This document shows positions 1-8,763 of a stretch of DNA of 64,000 bases, in pieces. The DNA is from Streptomyces sp. NBC_00239. Its GTDB lineage: Bacteria; Actinomycetota; Actinomycetes; Streptomycetales; Streptomycetaceae. The position numbers and the translations under genes were made by a program. The DNA lies in NCBI RefSeq assembly GCF_036194065.1, contig NZ_CP108095.1:8432001-8496000 (forward strand), given 5' to 3'. The notes under the pieces are model-generated. The model did no database searches and was not told the DNA's origin. It saw nothing but the letters and a program-made list of their open reading frames with translations. The first letter of the stretch is position 1, and each line of letters opens with the position of its first letter.

Positions 1-130
1 TGAGGGTTTCCTGAACCAGGTCCTCCGCGAGGTGCGTATCGCCGGCGGCGAGTGCGTACGCCGAGCGGTAGAGGGCCTTCGCTCTCGCTGCCACGAACTC
101 CAGGTACGCGTCCTCCTGTGCTGATTTCAC
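1..130 (-). CDS. ECF RNA polymerase sigma factor, SigE type (N-terminal part only)
   Basis: Reading leftward from a GTG at 130 gives about 43 residues that run off the window edge. The peptide contains EFVAARAKALYRSAYALAAG followed by a THLAEDLVQETL stretch, the hallmark of sigma region 2 in actinobacterial SigE-type ECF factors (helix carrying the AEDLVQ motif that contacts core polymerase). The protein would direct RNA polymerase to a subset of promoters. Only the first quarter of a usual 170-residue protein is visible, so promoter specificity and any anti-sigma partner cannot be read. The family call follows from the motif; the start codon is inferred because no better in-frame start lies upstream. 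Confidence 0.8.
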   Translation of the reverse strand, partial: MKSAQEDAYLEFVAARAKALYRSAYALAAGDTHLAEDLVQETL

Positions 131-274
131 TCGGTCCCCGCCTGTTCCCTCGTTCTGTGATCCCCGTGCATACCCCCCTTGACTACGTGAGACCTCGGGA
201 TGTCGCGCGGCTGGAGCGCCTCCCTTCGAACGTCTTCGCGGAACGCGCCCTCTTCCCCGGTGGCCCGCCGGGAT

Positions 275-700
275 TCAGGAGCGCGGCGGCAGCTTGTCGT
301 GGATCTCCCGGACAGTCTCGCCGGTCGCGTCGGTCTGCGTCCGAGGGGGTTCGCCGCCGGCGCCGTAGACCTTCATGACCCTGAGGAAGCGGGCCTCGGC
401 CCATTCACCGGTGTCGGGAGTCGATTCGGAGAAGACCCGGAAGGGCACGACGTCATGGTCGTCCTCGTCGTAGGGGGAGGCGGGGTGCCTGAGGTAGAGG
501 GTGATATCGAGGGTGTAGGGGTCCGCCTCGGGGGTCGTCCCGGACCAGGTGGGCTGAGTGACCCTGATCGACCTGATCTTGTCGAGACCGGTGGCTTCGA
601 GGGAGTACGTCGCGGCGTTTGCGGGGACGGCGCAACCGTCCCCCTGGTAGTCGGCACCGCTGTACAGGGTGACCTCTCCCGGCTCTGCTGGCTGCTGCAT
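275..700 (-). CDS. beta/gamma-crystallin-like small protein
   Basis: 141 residues, no signal peptide and no membrane segment. Residues about 9-47 read VTLYSGADYQGDGCAVPANA, then a short link and LDKIRSIRV, which matches the Greek-key pattern of beta/gamma crystallins (aromatic-rich first strand, a G, then the SI-x-V strand). The rest is rich in beta-prone residues and acidic (YDEDDHD), suggesting a second, diverged beta module. Microbial members of this fold often bind calcium, but the function here is unknown. A GAAGGGAA sequence lies upstream of the ATG at 700. It is divergent from the phospholipase gene at 1023. The fold assignment is by motif only. Confidence 0.6.
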   Translation of the reverse strand: MQQPAEPGEVTLYSGADYQGDGCAVPANAATYSLEATGLDKIRSIRVTQPTWSGTTPEADPYTLDITLYLRHPASPYDEDDHDVVPFRVFSESTPDTGEWAEARFLRVMKVYGAGGEPPRTQTDATGETVREIHDKLPPRS

Positions 701-1022
701 CGTGCGTCAGTTCCCTTCGTGTGGTGGGCGCGGGCGTCGGTCGGCCCGTGCGTCATCTATCTGATCGTGTCCGGGCGGATCTGACGGCCGTGCTGTTCCG
801 TGCGGGCGGGGAGCTCACCCGATCGGCGAGCGGGGCCGTCCCGGACTCGGGCCGCTTCCCGGCCGCCCGGGTGTGCCCCGACGGGCGCCCCGACCCGCGC
901 CTCGACACGGAGGTGTAACCGCCGATACAGCGGCGCTATAGTGCCGCGATATCTCGCGCTCCCAGTCTGTGAGGCAAGCCCGCGCCGGAGCGTTCCGGCC
1001 CCCCTCTCCTGGGAGTTGACCC
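701..1022. promoter_or_regulatory. divergent intergenic region between crystallin-like gene and phospholipase A2 gene
   Basis: No gene is supported in these 322 bases. The flanking genes point away from each other, so promoters for both should lie here. The stretch at about 918-960 is locally less GC-rich (it contains CGCTATAGTG and CGATATC) and is the best place for the phospholipase promoter. A GGGAG ribosome-binding site lies just upstream of the ATG at 1023. Confidence 0.4.
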
Positions 1023-1517
1023 ATGCGTCGTCGCCTCGCCGCCGTCCTGGCCGCCTCTGCCGCCGCACTCCTCGCCCTCGCCACCCCGGCCGGCGCCGCT
1101 CCCGCCGACAAGCCGCAGGTCCTGAGCAGTTGGACCCAGCCCACCACGGCCAGCTACAACGCCTGGGTGTCGGCGAACAACAACAAGGGCGCCTGGTCGG
1201 CGTACGGATTCGACTGGTCGACCGACTACTGCTCCAGCTCCCCGGACAACCCCTTCGGCTTCCCGTTCCAGACGGCTTGCGCCCGCCACGACTTCGGCTA
1301 CCGCAACTACAAGGCCATCGGCACCTTCAGCTCCAACAAGTCGCACGTCGACGACGCGTTCTACAACGACCTCAAGCGCGTCTGCAGCGCCTACTCGGGC
1401 CTGAAGAAGACCTCCTGCGACTCGACCGCCTGGACCTACTACCAGGCCGTCAAGGCCCTCGGCGTCAGCCCCGCCGTCGACGGCACCGCCGACACCAGAA
1501 CCGCTGCCGCCCGCTGA
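1023..1517 (+). CDS. secreted prokaryotic phospholipase A2
   Basis: 164 residues with a classic signal peptide (MRRR, Ala/Leu core, cleavage near PAGAAPA at about residue 26). The mature part has CARHDFGYRN, with His89-Asp90 as the catalytic pair and calcium-loop residues around it. Four cysteines (70, 86 and two near 122 and 134) fit the two disulfides known in Streptomyces phospholipase A2 (family Phospholip_A2_3, about 120 mature residues). The enzyme would hydrolyse the sn-2 ester of phospholipids outside the cell. GGGAG precedes the ATG. It stands alone, with a palindromic GC-rich stretch downstream (about 1531-1568) that may terminate it. Confidence 0.93.
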   Translation: MRRRLAAVLAASAAALLALATPAGAAPADKPQVLSSWTQPTTASYNAWVSANNNKGAWSAYGFDWSTDYCSSSPDNPFGFPFQTACARHDFGYRNYKAIGTFSSNKSHVDDAFYNDLKRVCSAYSGLKKTSCDSTAWTYYQAVKALGVSPAVDGTADTRTAAAR

Positions 1518-1598
1518 GGAACGTGACGGCGGGCCTGCCGGCAGGCGGCAATCGCCATTCGGCAGGCCTACCGGTCTGTTACGGCACGGGGGAGGGTG

Positions 1599-2285
1599 TC
1601 AGCCCTTGCCCGTCGTGTCGGTCAAGAGGTCGGCCAGGCCGGCGGGGTGGCTGAGAGCCACGCAGTGGCTCGCGGCGATCTCGTCGGGGACCACTCCGAG
1701 GCGTTCCCGTACGAGCCGGCGCAGGAAGCCGGGCGGCAGGAACCGGTCCTCGGTGCACAGTACGAAACGGGTCGGCACGGGCGGCCAGGCGTCGAGCGGC
1801 CACGGCTGGGCCGATGCGGACTGCGACGGGTGCGCCCGTTCCCTGCCGATGGCCTGCTCGGCGAGCTCGCGGGGTACGTCGTGGTAGAACGCGACGTAGG
1901 GGTCGGCGCTGCCGGGGAGGCCGCCGTCCCGCAGGGCCTGGCTCCGTACGGCCTCGCCGTAACCGGTGTTGCTCCACCACTGGTCCGGTGATTCGCCGGG
2001 CGCAGGCACCATCCCGGCCACCAGGACCAGCTCCTCGACGGGCCTGCGGACGGTGACCAGGGGCGCGGTGAACGCGCCGAACGACTGGCCCACGACCACG
2101 AGATCACGCCGGTCGCCGACGGCCTCGGCCATGGCGTCGGCGTAGTCGTCCAGCGTCAGCGAGTCGTCGTCACCCGGAAGGTCCGGAGCCACCACGTCGT
2201 GCCCGCGCGCCCGGAGCTCCTGTTCGACCAGATGCCAGTACCAGCCGACGTCACCGGCGCCGTGGATCAACACGAACGTACTCAC
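1599..2285 (-). CDS. alpha/beta hydrolase
   Basis: 228 residues, cytosolic. It opens with FVLIHGAGDVGWYW, the oxyanion loop (HGxG) of esterase-like alpha/beta hydrolases. The nucleophile elbow is GQSFGA (Ser about 88), an acidic residue sits in LCTEDRFLPP (about 177-186), and the catalytic His is expected in AASHCVALSHP near residue 210. Length and motif order fit small esterase/lactonase-like hydrolases of actinobacteria. The substrate cannot be told. No partner gene is adjacent; the next gene upstream (methyltransferase) runs in the same direction about 110 bases away, so co-transcription is possible but not shown. Confidence 0.85.
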   Translation of the reverse strand: MSTFVLIHGAGDVGWYWHLVEQELRARGHDVVAPDLPGDDDSLTLDDYADAMAEAVGDRRDLVVVGQSFGAFTAPLVTVRRPVEELVLVAGMVPAPGESPDQWWSNTGYGEAVRSQALRDGGLPGSADPYVAFYHDVPRELAEQAIGRERAHPSQSASAQPWPLDAWPPVPTRFVLCTEDRFLPPGFLRRLVRERLGVVPDEIAASHCVALSHPAGLADLLTDTTGKG

Positions 2286-2394
2286 CGCATGGCTCCGTTC
2301 CCCAGCACAACAGGAGCTCCGGCTCCGATCGAAGCCACGTCGGACCGCTTCGGCAGTTCGCCATCGCCCACCACTCCAACCTCACCGCTGGCCA

Positions 2395-3204
2395 TCAGTC
2401 GGACAAGGGCAGCGTGCCCGCAGTGAGAAAGAACGTGACGGCGTAGGTAAAGCGACCTGCGCGCACGGCATCGTCGAACTGGGCTACGAACCGCTCCGCG
2501 TCCACGAGGTCGAGGTGACCCCGGGCTGCGGCCGTGTGTGCCCAGGAGCGCAGGCCCATGACATGGTCGGCCGCCGACGGGTCGCGCACGACCAGAGTCT
2601 GGGCTTCCACGATGATGTCGTGAAGGCCGCGGGCCGCAAGCAAACCGGCGTGCCGGTGGGCCAGCGAGCCGTTACGCAGGCCCACGTCAGCCCTGAAGCG
2701 CAGCACCCGGCGGGCGAGTTCCTGGTCGCCGATGTCGAGTACCTGGGTGTCGTAGTCCGGGTCTGCCAAGGCGACCCGGCCGCCGGGGCGGACCACCCGC
2801 AGCAACTCGTCCAGCACCCGGGCCGGTTCAGCGACGTGCTGCAGGACCCGGTCAGCCCAGGCGCCGTCGAACCGACCCGCTGCGAACGGCAGCCGGTGCC
2901 CGTCCGCGACAGCGGCGTGCGGCAGTCCTCGGTCCCGGGCCTGCGCGATCATCGTCAAGGAGTTGTCGACCGCGACGACCTCGACGCCACTGCGCGAGCG
3001 CAGGGCCGCGGCGGCGTCCCCGGTACCCGCTCCGACCTCGAGGAACAGCCCGCCGGGCTCGGCACGCAGAAACTCTTGCAACCGCTGCTTGTAAGCGGCG
3101 TAAAACGGCTCCGCACTAAGCCGGTCCAGGACCTGAACCCACTCGGTGGGCCGGGGCTGCGTGTCCACCGAAGTGAAACCGTGAGCCAAACCATGATCGT
3201 TCAT
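2395..3204 (-). CDS. class I SAM-dependent methyltransferase
   Basis: 269 residues. Motif I is FLEVGAGTGDAA (about residues 54-65), followed by VVAVDNS for the ribose-binding acidic residue, a GHRLPFAAGRFDGAW motif, and VRPGGRVALADPDY as the post-IV strand. This is the UbiE/Methyltransf_11 fold. A typical N-terminal helical cap is present, and the C-terminal 100 residues resemble small-molecule methyltransferases. The acceptor is unknown. It reads in the same direction as the alpha/beta hydrolase gene downstream. A fragment of another small gene lies just upstream of its start. Confidence 0.88.
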   Translation of the reverse strand: MNDHGLAHGFTSVDTQPRPTEWVQVLDRLSAEPFYAAYKQRLQEFLRAEPGGLFLEVGAGTGDAAAALRSRSGVEVVAVDNSLTMIAQARDRGLPHAAVADGHRLPFAAGRFDGAWADRVLQHVAEPARVLDELLRVVRPGGRVALADPDYDTQVLDIGDQELARRVLRFRADVGLRNGSLAHRHAGLLAARGLHDIIVEAQTLVVRDPSAADHVMGLRSWAHTAAARGHLDLVDAERFVAQFDDAVRAGRFTYAVTFFLTAGTLPLSD

Positions 3205-3223
3205 GGGAGCACGCTAGACGTGC

Positions 3224-3372
3224 TCACCAAGGCGGTGAACCATCCCAGACAAACACCTGCTCACCGTCGACGGTCTCCCAGAACGGGTCGGTCGAGAGCA
3301 CCCGGGACAGCCGCAGGATCCGCCGGTAGAGGTGCGACAGGGCCTCGGCCTGCTCGGCTGAGCTCCGCCGCC
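3224..3372 (-). pseudogene. fragment related to the small protein encoded at 28353-28685
   Basis: The minus frame encodes a stretch with EQAEAL, then RRILRLSRVLSTDPFWETVD and GEQ. This aligns with EQADAV, RRMLRLSRLVLTDPYWTSLD and GEQ in the intact 110-residue protein at 28353-28685. The upstream part and the expected C-terminal helix are missing; after GEQ the frame runs into unrelated residues and stops. It is a decayed second copy of that family rather than a working gene. The similarity is visible by eye; paralogy is the inference. Confidence 0.5.
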
Positions 3373-3519
3373 TGACTTTGGTCCGACCGGCTGGATGTGC
3401 CGGTGGTTCGTGCCGGGGTGCTCCGCGGCGCGGCGGAGTCGAGGTTATGAAGGGTATCGAACGGAATCGGATGGAAGTTCGCCATCCGATCATTCCCGCA
3501 CATCAACCTCAGGAGTCGC

Positions 3520-4020
3520 ATGATGCGCCCCATCGGAGCGGCCTGCCTCGGCACGGCCACGCTGGTCACCCTCCTCGCCTGCACCCCCGTCGCGGCCGCC
3601 GCGACGGACACCGGTTCCGCCCAGGCCAGAGACAAGGCCCGGAACATCACACTCCTGGCCGAGGTACAGCAGCTGACCCGCTTCCCCGTCACCCCCGGCA
3701 GCGTCTCGCAGGGCGATCAAGTCGTCGTCCGCTCGGACCTCTTCGACGAGGCGCACAACAAGGTCGGCGAGACCCACGGCACCTGCACCACCACCCGGGC
3801 CGGCGCCGATGAAGCGGAGCAGTGCGTCGTGACCTACGTCCTCCCGGGCGGCCAGCTCACCGTGCAGGGAATGTACTTCAACTACCTCGACCAGGGTCCC
3901 TTCGACAACGCGATCACTGGCGGCACCGGGAAGTACAAGAAGGCTCGCGGCTGGGTCCACTCCGACACGATCGCCACCACCCCCAAGGTCGTGAGGCGCT
4001 TCACGATCCACCTCGCCTGA
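3520..4020 (+). CDS. secreted allene-oxide-cyclase/dirigent-like barrel protein
   Basis: 166 residues, starting MMRP; an AGGAG at 3511 favours the second ATG at 3523, but both are possible. A signal peptide with a Leu/Ala core ends near VAAAA (about residue 27). The mature part has the alternating beta pattern of the AOC-barrel family: an EVQQLTRFPVTPG strand, GDQVVVRSDLFDEAHNKVG, a cysteine pair (TCTTT ... QCVVTYV), and GTGKYKKARGWVHSD, the conserved glycine turn before the last strands. Bacterial members are exported and uncharacterised; an enzymatic role is not implied. Moderate confidence on fold, none on substrate. Confidence 0.75.
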   Translation: MMRPIGAACLGTATLVTLLACTPVAAAATDTGSAQARDKARNITLLAEVQQLTRFPVTPGSVSQGDQVVVRSDLFDEAHNKVGETHGTCTTTRAGADEAEQCVVTYVLPGGQLTVQGMYFNYLDQGPFDNAITGGTGKYKKARGWVHSDTIATTPKVVRRFTIHLA

Positions 4021-4216
4021 CGAACCCAGACGTCCACATAACCCCGGAATCCGGCCTTCTCCCCTCGCGTCGCACCATTGGAGACGGTCGTACGAAAGGA
4101 AGTGCGGGTCAAGGGGATGCGGCCAGCCAGCACCGCTCCACCAGCCGCTTCCCCCTTCGACCGCACCCCCTCGACCTTCGCCGGCACCGCTTCCAGGCCC
4201 TACAGCCGGCAGCCGG

Positions 4217-4345
4217 TCAGCTCTGCGCTGTCGGGCGGACCACGATCTCGTTGGCGTCCACGTCCGCCGGCTGCTCGATCGCGTAGGCGACCGCCCGTGC
4301 CACCGAGGCGGGTGCGATGCCGACCTCGTCAGCTCCGAGGTGCGC
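4217..4345 (-). pseudogene. C-terminal remnant of a short-chain dehydrogenase/reductase gene
   Basis: Reading leftward from about 4345 to a TGA at 4217-4219, the peptide ends VARAVAYAIEQPADVDANEI and VVRPTAQS. This is the standard C-terminus of YdfG-like NADP-dependent SDR enzymes (NEIVVRPT close to the end). No Rossmann glycine motif or YxxxK active site exists upstream in any frame, and the sequence abuts the promoter of the hydrolase at 4429. Only about 40 residues survive. The bases 4021-4216 before it hold nothing I recognise. Confidence 0.7.
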
Positions 4346-4428
4346 GAATGGTGGCCGCGGTTCGAGGTGGGTGGCGGGCCTGGGGGCGATCTATCCTCTT
4401 CCCCTGCCGATTTTGTAGGGGGAACAGC

Positions 4429-5193
4429 GTGCAGAACGCCATCGTCACGCCCGAGGGCGACCGGATCCGTTGGGTCGAACTGCCGGGGCGCGAGCCGGTC
4501 CGGGTCTACGTGCACGGCCTCGGGTCCACGGCCCCGGCCTATTTCGCGGCCTCGGCGGTGAATCCGCTGCTGGCCGGACACCGCTCGCTGCTGATCGACC
4601 TGCTCGGCCACGGGCACAGCGATCGGCCGGCGCACTTCACGTACACGCTGGAGGCGCACGCCGACGCGCTGGCCGCGGCGCTGACCGCGGCGGGGGTGAG
4701 CGGTGCTCAGGTGATCGGGCACAGCATGGGCGGCGCGGTGGCCATCGTGCTGGCGGACCGTCACCCGCAGCTGGTCTCCCGGCTGGTGCTGGTCGACGCC
4801 AACCTCGACCCGGTACCGGCGGGCCCGGCCGCGCCGGGCAGCAGCGGACTGACCTCGTACACGGAGGAGGAGTTCCTGGCGGGCGGCTGGGCGGAGGTCC
4901 GCGACCGGGTCGGGGAGCACTGGTGGTCGACGATGCGGCTGGCGGGACGGGAGGCGCTGCACCGGACGGCCGTGCACCTGGCCCGCGGCACGGATCCGAC
5001 CATGCGGGAGACCCTGCTGACCCTCACGATTCCCCGGACCTTCCTCTTCCCCGAAGCCGACGGCGAACTCCCGGGCGCCGACGCGTTGACCGCGTCCGGC
5101 GTCCGCGTCCAGGCCATCCCGTCCTGCGGCCACAACATCATGCTCGACGCCCCGGACGCGTTCGCCGAAGCCACCGCCAAGGCCTTGGCCTGA
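4429..5193 (+). CDS. alpha/beta hydrolase
   Basis: 254 residues from a GTG at 4429, chosen because AGGGGG lies directly upstream and the fold begins soon after; an in-frame ATG at 4078 would add an unrelated, non-conserved leader overlapping the SDR remnant. Motifs: VYVHGLGSTAPAY (oxyanion loop), DLLGHGHSDRP (strand before helix A), GHSMGGAVA (nucleophile Ser at about 100), FLFPEADGELPG (acidic region) and CGHNIMLDAP (catalytic His near residue 236). This is the typical order of lipase/haloperoxidase-like hydrolases. Cytosolic; substrate unknown. It stands alone. Confidence 0.87.
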   Translation: MQNAIVTPEGDRIRWVELPGREPVRVYVHGLGSTAPAYFAASAVNPLLAGHRSLLIDLLGHGHSDRPAHFTYTLEAHADALAAALTAAGVSGAQVIGHSMGGAVAIVLADRHPQLVSRLVLVDANLDPVPAGPAAPGSSGLTSYTEEEFLAGGWAEVRDRVGEHWWSTMRLAGREALHRTAVHLARGTDPTMRETLLTLTIPRTFLFPEADGELPGADALTASGVRVQAIPSCGHNIMLDAPDAFAEATAKALA

Positions 5194-5414
5194 CGCCACA
5201 CGCGCCGGGGGGTGCGGGATCGCCCCCCCGGGGGGTTCCGTACGCCGTATCCGCCTCGCCGCGTCCGGACTGCGGTGAGGGTCCCGTCCGGAGGCGGCGG
5301 ATGGGCGGTGCTTTCGGCGGAGCTGTCAAAGGGGTGCCGGCGACTACGAGCGCTGCCCGGCCTCCTCGGCAATCGCCCTCTCAGACGTTCAGTCCCCGGT
5401 CGTCGGGGGCTTGC

Positions 5415-7262
5415 TCACGGCTCGGTGGTGAGCACCAGGACGGAGCCGGCACCCACCGTCAGCGTCTGTCCGCTGGTGAAGTTCTTCGTCACCGTGCCGA
5501 CCTTTGTGGGGAACCCGTTGGCGTCGGTGGTCGGGGTGGCGCCGTCGGTGTAGAGGTACTTGTTGAGGGTGATCCACCCAGTGGGCTCGGTCAGCCTCAC
5601 CGCCTGTGCGACGGACGTGCGGTTGACGAGGACGAACGTCCAGCCCCCGCCGGGCAGTTGTGCAGCCAGCACGCGGACGCCCGTCGGCTCGGCGGGCGCA
5701 TGGATGACGGACCCGGACGGCAGGTACCGGGTCAGCAGACTCCAGGTGTAGAACCACGGCCGTAGCGCCGTGGAGTGGGCCGACACCTTGTCAGGGTCGT
5801 CGTTGCCCCGCCCCCACATCCCGCAGAACGTGGTCGAGGAATAGCCGTCGAGGCACCAGGCTGCTGCTCCGTCCACGCCGCTGCGGGCTTCCTGCACCGC
5901 CAGATCCGCCATGCGCAACGGCTGGGTCGTGTCGAGCGCGAAGCGGTAGTCCTTGCTGCCGTCCGGGTACTGAAGCGCCTTCGTCCCCGTCTCCCCCAGC
6001 AACACCGGATCGTCGAGCGTCGCCAGCCGGATCTGGGACACCGCCTCGTCCATCACGGGCTCGACGTACGCCGGGTCCGCGCCGTACAGCTCCTGGCCGT
6101 AGAAGTGGGCCTCGCTCGCTCTCAGCAGGCCGCTCTGTGCAGAGCGCAGCCACCAGGAGTTGTTGCCCTTCCAGGTGCCGGTGTTCATGCCGGCCTGTGT
6201 CTGTGCCAGATCGTTGAGTGAGTCCTCGATGGTCGTGCTGTTGTTGGCGATGTGCATCGACCCGATCGAGTGTTCAAGGGTCGAGGAGGCCACGGACAGG
6301 CGGAGGTACTTGCTGCCGGTGATGCCGGAAGCGGTGTAGGTGTAGCTCCACATTCCGCCTCCATCCTTGCCGGTGACCAGGGCGACCGGCGTCGGCGGCG
6401 CGACTGCCAGGTTCTTCCAGACCGTGCCGTCCAATGAGGTCTGGAAGGTGATCGCCGTGTCGGTGGCGCTGTCCGCGTAGATCTGCGCGGTGAACGTGTT
6501 GAGTGCGGCGAGCTTCCAGACCAGGGCTGCGTTGCACCCGGAATTGCACTCGGGTGCGGTCTGGCCGCCGAGGTCACCGCCATAGGAGCTGATACCGGCC
6601 TCAGCACTGTCGGCGCCGGAGATGACCGTTCGGGTGGTGTCCACCTCGGCGGTTGCGAAGGCGGACGCGAGGGCGGTAGTCGCTGTCTGCCAGTCGGCGT
6701 ACGTGTAGGACTTCGAACCGTTGGCGACGTTGGGCTCGTTGACACCGACCCAGTACGCCGGCGCGGCGCCGGCGGCCTGCAGTTGCTTGACCAGCCTCGT
6801 TTGGACGGCGGCCGTGTTCGGGGAGGTGTAGGTCAGGTTGTCGATGCCGAACAGTCCGCTGACAACCGGCACGCCCTCGTCCACATAGTGCTTGATCACC
6901 TTCTCGGCGTTCAGGTAGGCGGCGCTGGTGAAGTCGTAGGTGCCGCCCGCATCTGTGCCGCTCCAAAACCAGGGCAGGTTGAACATGACCCGGACCACGC
7001 CCGGCTTCATGTAACCGGTGCGGGACACCATCCGATTCCAGTCAGCAGTGTTCCAGCTCGTGCCGCTCGGCGGCTGGGGGTTCTGGTTGTAGCCCAGTCC
7101 GATCCAGTGGCTGCTGACCACATCGTCGGTGGTGGCGGCGGCACTCGGGGCCGGGGCTGCAAGCCCAGTGCTGAGCGCTGCCGCGGCGGTTATCAGGGTC
7201 GCGCACAGCGCCCGGCAGACGGACCGGGCGGGCCGGAAACGTAAGAGCGATCGGGAGCGCAT
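5415..7262 (-). CDS. secreted clan GH-A glycoside hydrolase with a beta-rich insert
   Basis: 615 residues from an ATG at 7262 preceded by GGAAGGA; a longer reading frame upstream lacks a better site. The signal peptide contains RSVCRALCATLITAAAALST and ends near PSAAA. The TIM-barrel signature YWVGVNEPN (about residues 169-177) carries the Asn-Glu acid/base pair of clan GH-A, and LLGETGTKAL (about 419) supplies the likely nucleophile Glu. Between them, residues about 205-310 form a beta-sandwich-like insert (TFQTSLDGTVWKNLAV, KYLRLSVASS) resembling a carbohydrate-binding or discoidin fold. A C-terminal beta domain (about 510-615) ends the protein. It would cut a polysaccharide outside the cell; the substrate is not evident. 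Confidence 0.82.
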   Translation of the reverse strand: MRSRSLLRFRPARSVCRALCATLITAAAALSTGLAAPAPSAAATTDDVVSSHWIGLGYNQNPQPPSGTSWNTADWNRMVSRTGYMKPGVVRVMFNLPWFWSGTDAGGTYDFTSAAYLNAEKVIKHYVDEGVPVVSGLFGIDNLTYTSPNTAAVQTRLVKQLQAAGAAPAYWVGVNEPNVANGSKSYTYADWQTATTALASAFATAEVDTTRTVISGADSAEAGISSYGGDLGGQTAPECNSGCNAALVWKLAALNTFTAQIYADSATDTAITFQTSLDGTVWKNLAVAPPTPVALVTGKDGGGMWSYTYTASGITGSKYLRLSVASSTLEHSIGSMHIANNSTTIEDSLNDLAQTQAGMNTGTWKGNNSWWLRSAQSGLLRASEAHFYGQELYGADPAYVEPVMDEAVSQIRLATLDDPVLLGETGTKALQYPDGSKDYRFALDTTQPLRMADLAVQEARSGVDGAAAWCLDGYSSTTFCGMWGRGNDDPDKVSAHSTALRPWFYTWSLLTRYLPSGSVIHAPAEPTGVRVLAAQLPGGGWTFVLVNRTSVAQAVRLTEPTGWITLNKYLYTDGATPTTDANGFPTKVGTVTKNFTSGQTLTVGAGSVLVLTTEP

Positions 7263-7619
7263 GGATTCCTTCCAGCGTTGTGTGTCGGGGGAGGGCAGGT
7301 CGAGACACGCCCTCCAGAGCAAGATGGGCATGGCTCGTGGTGCTCCGAAACGTCCACAGCTGACGGCCGCCCCGGAAGCCGCTCCCTGCCCGATAGGCGA
7401 GCCACCATGCAACTCGCCCTGGTAGAAGTCCAGTTCAACCATGAGATGCGTGACGGCCCTGTCCTAGCATGACTCACTTCGGCTGCAGGAGTCACTGCGT
7501 TCGGCGGACCGGCTCGGGTAGACCCAGAACCCGCGGGCTACCAGGCCAGATAGACCAGGCAGACTCCGGCGCCATGTTCTCCGTACAGACGTCGCCCAAA
7601 CCGGCTACTGATCCCCCGA
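7263..7619. promoter_or_regulatory. divergent intergenic region upstream of the GH gene and of the gene at 7620
   Basis: 357 bases with no supported gene. It lies between divergently read genes, so it should carry at least the promoter of the glycosidase. I see no clear operator. Short overlapping frames here have no recognisable protein features. Confidence 0.35.
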
Positions 7620-8168
7620 CTGATTGACCAGCAGGCAACCCCGACCACCACCGACCTCATTCTCACCGCGCACGACGGTGCCACCTTCGACTTCGCTCAT
7701 CTGGCCGCGGCGCTGTCGGGGCTGCGCTACCGGGCAGACACGGCAGTACACGTCACCGAGGGGCATTGGCGCCGCGACACCGCACTGCCCACCGACCCGG
7801 ACGACTACACCCGCTCGTTCCTCGGATACGTCCATTCCTGGCGCGGCACGCCCGAAACACATGACGGCGAACCGGCGAACACAGCATCGGCCAGCGACCC
7901 TGAGTACCGCCGCCACCTCGCAGTGCATTGTGCCGCCATGGATCCCTTCGTCACCTGCTACGTCACCGCCGCTGCAGAAGTCGAAGACGTGCAGGACTTC
8001 CACGACCGTCATCGCGCCGGAGCCGCGGCCCTGCGGAACGCCGACCTGGAGCAGCTGGCCGGCAGTGATCCTCGGTACGTAGCCCCTTGGGCCCTGTCCG
8101 CTATCACTGCAATCCCCCTCGACGCCGGCGAGATCGACGCCTGGTACGAGGCCCACTTCGAGCAGTGA
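7620..8168 (+). CDS. hypothetical protein, start uncertain
   Basis: The frame ending at the TGA at 8166-8168 stays open and looks coding from about 7620: it reads TTTDLILTAHDGATFDFAHL, then GLRYRADTAVHVTEGHW, and ends AGEIDAWYEAHFEQ. I do not recognise the family. No ATG or GTG lies in frame near the beginning; the first ATG is only at 7938, within coherent sequence, so the real start is either a rare codon (CTG 7620 or ATT 7623) or the 5' end was lost. The protein is acidic, cytosolic, without membrane segments. The absent start makes a truncated gene a real possibility. Confidence 0.45.
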   Translation: MIDQQATPTTTDLILTAHDGATFDFAHLAAALSGLRYRADTAVHVTEGHWRRDTALPTDPDDYTRSFLGYVHSWRGTPETHDGEPANTASASDPEYRRHLAVHCAAMDPFVTCYVTAAAEVEDVQDFHDRHRAGAAALRNADLEQLAGSDPRYVAPWALSAITAIPLDAGEIDAWYEAHFEQ

Positions 8169-8763
8169 GAGTTTGACCCAGCACGTTCTGTGACGGGTCC
8201 CAGCGAGAGCGAGAGCCTGCTCGTTGGGCCCCGGCCGAACCGGGAGGGGAGCTGCGCGACCGGGCCGAGTCGGTGATCACGGCCTGGGTTACTCCTTGCA
8301 GTCAGGGCCAGGCTCACATCCAGTGGCGCTAATGTGCTGCTCCGCTTGAGCACCCATCCGCCAGCCAGTGCCTCAGCTACGTTGAACCTGACAGCCATGC
8401 CGCTGACCCTACGCGGCCGCCACCCTTGTGCCGGACGGCACGGCGGCCATCACGAAATGTCCGCCACAGCCGATTTCGCAATCCCCATCAGCACGGCACC
8501 GCAGCGGCGCGCAGATGCCCCTCACCCCGTGCCGGCGTCCTGACGACCCGCGTGCCGAAGACGTGGACGGCCCGGTGCCGGGACAGGTCTCAGGCGCGCC
8601 CATTCCCAGACTTCACTCCCGGCTGCGCCTACATGGCCCGGCTTTCTGCGGGGCTGTGGGCATGGGCGCGTACGCGCTGTCGTCGGGCAGGCGGAGCGGC
8701 GGGCGTCGCGGGGGAACGGCTTCGCGGCGTCACGGTCCGGAACCGGAGGGATGCGTCCGGCGC
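8169..8763. other. gene-free stretch
   Basis: About 595 bases with no convincing gene. An imperfect inverted repeat near 8188-8231 (GGGTCCCAGCGAG against CTCGTTGGGCCC) may act as a terminator for the preceding gene. A minus-strand frame starting MAVRFNVAEALAGGW at about 8398 could be the start of a lost gene but matches nothing I know. Confidence 0.3.

Noticed and set aside
3490..5199. A 569-codon minus-strand frame across the AOC-like and hydrolase genes
   Set aside because: It covers two genes with clear motifs on the plus strand and has no domains itself.
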